The notes beneath the pieces are model-generated. The model was given only the letters and a program-made list of their open reading frames with translations. It was not told the origin of the DNA and ran no database searches. A stretch of DNA of 64,000 nt from Flectonema sp. DT1601 (lineage: Eukaryota; Euglenozoa; Diplonemea; Diplonemida; Diplonemidae). The first letter of the stretch is position 1; each line of letters opens with the position of its first letter. Location: the NCBI GenBank assembly GCA_964019425.1, contig OZ025802.1:868001-932000 (forward strand), in the 5' to 3' direction. Positions 63,101 through 64,000 of this stretch are shown in pieces. The translations under genes and the position numbers were made by a program.

Positions 63101-64000
63101 GGGGATTGCTAACTGCAGTATTGACGAATGCGACCTGCACCGTGATATTTGCACGAACCAGGGACAGCTTTGCCATGATCCCAACGGACTGAAGCAGGGT
63201 GACTGGATGTGCATATGCGTTCCTCCATCTAACGGCACCAACGTCGGTGATGTCGCTGCGTGTAAGATCGACGAGTGCGTCGCCACCTGCCCAACGTGCG
63301 CAAACGACACTTGCTCTGCCCAGAGTCAGGAGTGCAATGATCCGGATCCTAGCGCTGACGTTACCGGAGACTGGACATGCAAGTGTGTACCTCCAGCGGT
63401 TGGAAACGCCACCGCCAATGCTGCCCACTGTGTGATCGATGAGTGTACTTTCACTTGTGACACTTGTGCGAACACAACCTGTTCTGATGCTACTCAGGAA
63501 TGTTTCGATAAGGACACCACTTCGACGTCGAAGAATGATTGGGAGTGCGTCTGCCCTCCGCCATCGAACGCAACTGAGGTGACTGCTGTTGCGAACTGCA
63601 GCTTTGACGAGTGTGACCTTCACGGAGACACCTGCACTCGCCACGGACAGGTTTGCAATGACACTGGCCTGCTGACTCTGGATGACTGGGAATGTATTTG
63701 TGTTCCACCAGCAACGGGAAGCAACGTCGGAGACGTCGCAGCATGTCAAATCGATGAGTGTATCGCTGATTGCCCAACATGCGCTGGGACAAACTGCTCT
63801 GATGCACATCAGGTTTGCGTTGACGACAACATGAACGCCACCTCAACTGGAGACTGGCACTGCGACTGTGTTCCTCCACTCAACGGTACGGCGGTTGTCG
63901 ACGCTGCTTCCTGTACCATTGATGAATGTGTTTCAGTTTGTCCAACATGTGCTAATGATACTTGCAGTGGTGTTGGTCAAACTTGTTTTGATCCTGATAA
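51120..64000 (+). CDS. Giant multi-vWA surface protein B (3' end beyond window)
   Basis: An open frame of 12,881 nt from ATG 51120 to the window edge with no stop by eye, 4,293 codons so far. It starts with a signal peptide (MRSFGFVLAALLPVCLAG). A cadherin-like plus C-type lectin pair follows (about 51180-52080; WVTGPEG, SQPDEW, MCEWGG), then Cys/Trp modules. vWA domains begin near 52527 (MIDAS lost), 54216 (DGSGS), 56172 (DGSGS), 58005 (DGSCS), 59589 (DASGS) and 61161 (DGSGS), and the DEC array starts at 62145. From 58264 the sequence equals the start of gene A at offset 43404. The upstream 7.1 kb is unique here and is probably what gene A lacks because of the gap. The start is chosen because it is the first ATG, directly precedes a good signal peptide, and follows A-rich leader DNA. 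Presumably membrane-anchored like A; its C-terminus is not in the window. Confidence 0.9.
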   Translation, partial: MRSFGFVLAALLPVCLAGTYEQNVPKNVFNVDCQTIVFTTGECDCNTVIPGASIDVEEGYVNGRDTLSCPACAGLGIQTQWISGTGVLKLTGNGKTINDFAKAIDSINFLTTSGDGNSRRITYNYGHALYSSVTGHFYEFYSQCSTSACHWDDGQASCADKKRDILGLVGYLATITSAGERDITNTKIRGQGWLGASDAGREGTWKWVTGPEGCPPYDTSVTGAQRSACDFGYPLPNKRNPCSGPDCDGGTLMGTGATWRFRQSGYGNWAGSQPDEWSRPVHGEDYLHYFGRNGLWNDYPLTHGSIDGFMCEWGGVGELCIDSGDVFKSYILVSGCDGFKSQDKCEAHIPVGSCAWDINTGSCIPHGCHVHEDEAQCGQDPLCDWDLTVSPAACVDNKCASSHTDVSSCNGDLVSPCRWDDNQPDGAQCQPLNCGDITDMCTCTKLGNLCLWDPSSKTCLDPDQSTCPAADVIFVVPGTKHAGTQFGTHTNGYYGLMEHLRHWTSSAHMAGASDSNYGFRAAYVTYGRNGKSVTASDSTGAPATFDNCKTWDPVTGTTGNNGGFSMNPHALNMDISFLENFYCPNWAGSGSYAVPGLQTALSSVQAASANGRKKYVFIVAESKLSDSSTDLANVVNQIKAVPDTEVFGIVPRALQGSTSTDVQAEAKLKPLVTSDKHIVNVELANLGDEVLSKLCDASTTFGSVISTKSDVGCRQRDETDCKGAHLCLWDISKSPSCVNSPCLQKCTEVECNSQAGCQWDAALGVCEKDIVDCSLHNGDKAACENNENCVFEPVWAAADTCATNPCRDLTDSTSCVAETETVSAPCVDPPGNPDYCKLSVCEYDDSKSPKCNVKKCLQKDQTKCEAEDGCLWEPLQTPPPTGPPSTLVSYCAEKKCDYPSQAACVADPKGQCQWDDGSQTCKELPCVHNPDELTCDNDPVCHWDISTNPPGCIETPCGKNKNQGDCDASSDCMWNNDNPAKPYCETLNCGEIKTACECQESPHCTWRQAAQHSHCVDPLYSTCPDLDIGFIIDGSGSMSLRFGNHPHGFFALMNMLQDWVKTLPLTGEDHTVGAQSTVRGGGFRVSFIQFSKADASPADDHPTNCAIGACTDGKLSGMRSELLGDIQWHETNYQSQWTYIHDALLDVAENTIDPLHSPAHREHIVIILADNGLTDYDGDSCSSGVCGACPQGCDSLFKPSYRTILDQGTAKLVADNVTVFGVAIRRFASSNFQDQNAENKLKPLVSSPRDDHFLSLQMDEIPDKLLKSLCDPNSKFGAIVAPAVNVDHFPCASWGYRDECMSDETCEWVTPKLTTCDATTGCPQLNCQELPIHYRGIYECNKCRLARTVITCGANVASSIVGTCRQTACMACCNSTCCDAKPECSWNTTDSTCTRDVCEHPNKDDCENDANNLCKWDPVTKDCSKKECEATFEQHKCAANPECLWDAGVDPPVCLPIPKCDTYTAEAQCVTDVQCTWNCTDSDCRYTLCPFANEVDCLSSTDCEWSGTICVEKPCRYNTSSECAAGCDPNCKWDNKTSTEHCRQDHCKKHAGNPACDKDPRCHWSGTTCDEDYCADYDNDEVECKDDPRCTWSKDASLGCVLTNCSKDHGIPSTASCAPDVNCKPGTDATGDYCEPTQCHDLDSCECPQKAGCYWDPNGGATNSGECKEDAGSLCPDLDVVFLLDGSGSMSARFGSHPHGYQGMIEVLKDWVNTIPLTHEPAHTTSTVTGGTFRLAFIQFAKTSEYWACKNDGSGCNRNTWGCRNPDVSQLPGAKCADGTFSGDLTELQNDLTWHERNYMGSVTYMSKALEDAVQVFDDSPANRKHVVVIITDGSLNPRSRQSREIPPLRAQLDAKDVITFGVVVRKGQSHTKADLDAEATLKPITSDPHDDHFVNVPLDDMLDHVFKDFCDPASPFGKAVSTGGTRAAVLPCSKWGLESECHADASCEWTSALPATCVKPSGCKNLNCLELSGTQAQAYTCEQCVLVGSVVTCSAGTKNTGTGQCLQSDCSTACIVSTCANKNGCVWNGGLCQEEQCDYANRTACENDAICKWNTTKSPEECEKKQCTHFAAGPCNGDKNCTWDDATQKCYPNNPECDKIKNDALCLAEPSGKCTWNCITDGCEVKKCVYTSSVDCTRIASCQWDNAGQVCQEKHCVWTKENECNADAVCNWENNNCVVNDCYQHGTELLCVQDDKCEWDTANCGICNEKYCQKYNNKAACDSDIKNECRFDDATQSCVDKNCVDYNNGALYSAGASCPCKSDATCQFDTTTTPPLCKATEFENCPNLDIAITFDGSCSTNNAFGQHPSGFEGMLAAVHDWIVTAPLTGEAAGKTSTDTNGRMRLAINQYSSQVHVADCPNCACDNLDFPINGVNTTKCGKLSGDLGELKQDLGWHASAAGKATQTCESRLKPVEEFATEVFKQSPSTRMKILIVVTDGVMTDKDELATTTAALVAQGVKIFAVNVMKGASATNTDDVALASLESKIVTTPAAQNAQGSDLDSLSELFDTFCDPSGKWGATVTAGTTGTTQVKKCSDLTTVLLCDAKLTCDWDGTSLLCGDHACFTHCNETTCLSDPQNTCNWNATSQSCEKIPCDEVTKQDECEKHTECTWDVTKSPQCTEDPCPARTENACIQLNGCQWATDPAPAKCEPIPCNFGNDSVACNAEPGCEFDDVCPDAVDQLCRLKPCAQDKHLTLTGCQADRLCVWNSSNQCEQAACVQYPDEKCCDHYSNCHWDVSQSPAVCSEKYCPRTHDNQVECDKDTKCMWNSTDGTCIEKNCVELEECRCRADAECFWDHQHHTPHCSDSKFGECPVLDVVFLIDASGSMGWRFGRHPNGFFALMEIFRDWMMTVSLTGEKGGENKLGTVDGIRIGFIQFSGSNPRRGRGGAAWAKKTPANTGTGGRLSGDRNELHADIDWHENKFYRWGTMIEKGLTMAGDVFDAAHATNGRKRILIIISDGRIFDPSKLANARKVLNQENVQTFGVVIRRQAGHTKADRDAESTLKPITSDVHDEHYMNIQMDEVRTDMLDLLCDPNGPWGHLIVDQTKTQAGVHRPCTNYQGNAQTCAADPGCIFSPTTNLCVDSPCSHHCGEVQCTADNVNLCVWNSTTGDCWKDTECAHTTKNTCEGDRVGCNWDDTRDPKCEKTPCTYDSETNCLLDQTCEWTTDPVTAAVGCTPIKCLHNDSSTCGNDPECEWRTNICTGTVDCEEKKCTFTSQTVCLKDPACEWENSKCQTQPCAHYLEESCCDKVDECKWDVTTTPAVCDEAKCPKYPDPTQCNADTECFWTANATGVEKCLPLDCSKLTDRCGCDSHPKCYFKPTPTGGMCTVVEFGECPTLDIAIIIDGSGSMGWRFGKHPHGFYALIEVLRDWVVTLPLNGESGSVGINSKKNNGGVRVGFIQFSGKYRRSEAKTSTPSVGTGGRLSGINKELQDDLDWHHNNFYNKGTYIKKGLELAVDMFHDSRMDDDRQRVLIIFGDGQIFDRTKLAAARSDLDKEDVQVFGIVLRRQSQHTRSDLNAERTLKPITSDPHDEHFENVLIDEVSSLIKDICNPNGPWGHLIVNHIPTPTTGHHLPCPDYKVQANCVGDPGCVWSDAGIACVNSPCLLHCDSTNCTLAAASHNCSWNATAGECFKEPVPDCHCKFDTNDDTYNKQKCDANAECFWNAPLSKCEVDECSANNAGAVCAAAGQTCTDPNKEPCSLHDWTCECTPPATGSKVADVAECVLDECIVMGCPTCANGTCPTGQTCKDPNPSASSTNDWMCECDDPATGSAIIGVADCKIDECTYDCASCEKNTCATKGQSCLDPDQSSTSLNDWMCVCAPPATANKTVGLADCRFNECDLVTVCDANGQKCVDPDLEKKDDWKCVCKDPAVGASIGKPAICVLNECNTTCATCANDTCTSQNQVCDDPNKSETSTGDWTCTCVPPATGQATGNNADCLIDECTYTCPTCANTTCSDDSQACLDADKTSTSLGDWECICPPPSNATQLTGIANCSIDECDLHRDICTNQGQLCHDPNGLKQGDWMCICVPPSNGTNVGDVAACKIDECVATCPTCANDTCSAQSQECNDPDPSADVTGDWTCKCVPPAVGNATANAAHCVIDECTFTCDTCANTTCSDATQECFDKDTTSTSKNDWECVCPPPSNATEVTAVANCSFDECDLHGDTCTRHGQVCNDTGLLTLDDWECICVPPATGSNVGDVAACQIDECIADCPTCAGTNCSDAHQVCVDDNMNATSTGDWHCDCVPPLNGTAVVDAASCTIDECVSVCPTCANDTCSGVGQTCFDPD
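51180..52080 (+). other. Cadherin-like plus C-type lectin pair at the N-terminus of protein B
   Basis: EEGYVNGRDTL, GIQTQW, TGVLKLTG and INFLTTSGDG make the first domain. GYLATITS, GWLGASDAG, WKWVTGPEG, NWAGSQPDEW and MCEWGG make the lectin domain. QPD is present, so the galactose-type calcium site may be intact. It is T-richer in codon choice than its homologues inside gene A. Confidence 0.75.
55080..55260 (+). other. Unusual Cys module after the second vWA of protein B (partner near 57010-57180)
   Basis: After the vWA exit, a stretch reading CPQLNCQELP, YECNKC, VITCG, GTCRQTAC and CC does not fit the Cys/Trp pattern. A relative follows the third vWA: CKNLNCLELS, YTCEQC, VVTCS, GQCLQSDC. 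I saw this module nowhere in gene A; its family is unknown to me. Confidence 0.7.
58264..64000 (+). repeat. 5.74-kb duplicate of 14860-20596
   Basis: The constant offset of 43404 with no indel seen runs to the window edge. By eye there are about 33 base differences, all between the first 350 bp and about 62000 (14860-18600 in gene A). I noticed none in the last 1.9 kb. The copy in gene A begins exactly at the N gap, so the left limit of the duplication is set by the assembly, not by biology. Confidence 0.93.

Noticed and set aside
51120-64000. Bacterial or viral contaminant origin for the giant frame
   Set aside because: Gene A, its near-identical partner, has spliceosomal introns and a transmembrane tail, and the flanks carry eukaryotic LINE and satellite DNA.

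Overview
The window is eukaryotic. It has spliceosomal introns with GTATGT-type donors, an R2-type non-LTR retrotransposon, AT-rich intergenic DNA full of long A/T runs, and secreted or membrane proteins built from animal-like extracellular domains (von Willebrand A, C-type lectin, EGF-like). A unicellular relative of animals or another protist with large surface proteins would fit, but the sequence alone does not settle the lineage. Every convincing gene lies on the + strand.

Region 1 (1-14659) is repeat-rich. It opens with the 3' half of an R2-like LINE (copy 1, 1-2991). This abuts a satellite array that runs in reverse orientation (2992-3971) and then flips to forward orientation (3972-5540). 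A second, longer LINE copy follows (about 5540-11608; open frame 6380-11506) and differs from copy 1 by one base over the shared 2.99 kb. After it come a three-unit tandem repeat of about 210 bp (12004-12640), a small array of GAGATACC boxes (12956-13050) and a third satellite array (13295-14659). About 0.88 kb of the first array is the near-exact reverse complement of part of the third. A 200-N assembly gap (14660-14859) closes the region.

Region 2 (14860-47551) is giant gene A, cut at its 5' side by the gap. One exon of at least 31 kb is followed by three introns of 136-161 bp and three short exons. The visible product is about 10,750 residues: one partial and fifteen complete vWA domains, long runs of Cys/Trp-rich modules, about 26 'DEC' EGF-like modules, two cadherin-like plus C-type lectin pairs, terminal EGF-like modules, one transmembrane helix and a short tail with a YxxPhi-type motif. 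It reads as a giant type I surface protein.

Region 3 (47552-51119) is intergenic and holds only small hairpin-forming tandem repeats.

Region 4 (51120 to the window end) is giant gene B. It has an intact signal peptide, an N-terminal cadherin-like/lectin pair and six vWA domains so far, in one open frame of at least 12.9 kb. Its part from 58264 onward is nearly identical to the start of gene A (14860-20596, offset 43404). Either A and B are tandem paralogues and the gap hides A's 5' end, or the assembly has placed one locus or its two haplotypes twice. Both genes probably make giant adhesion or recognition proteins; that role is inferred from domain content only.
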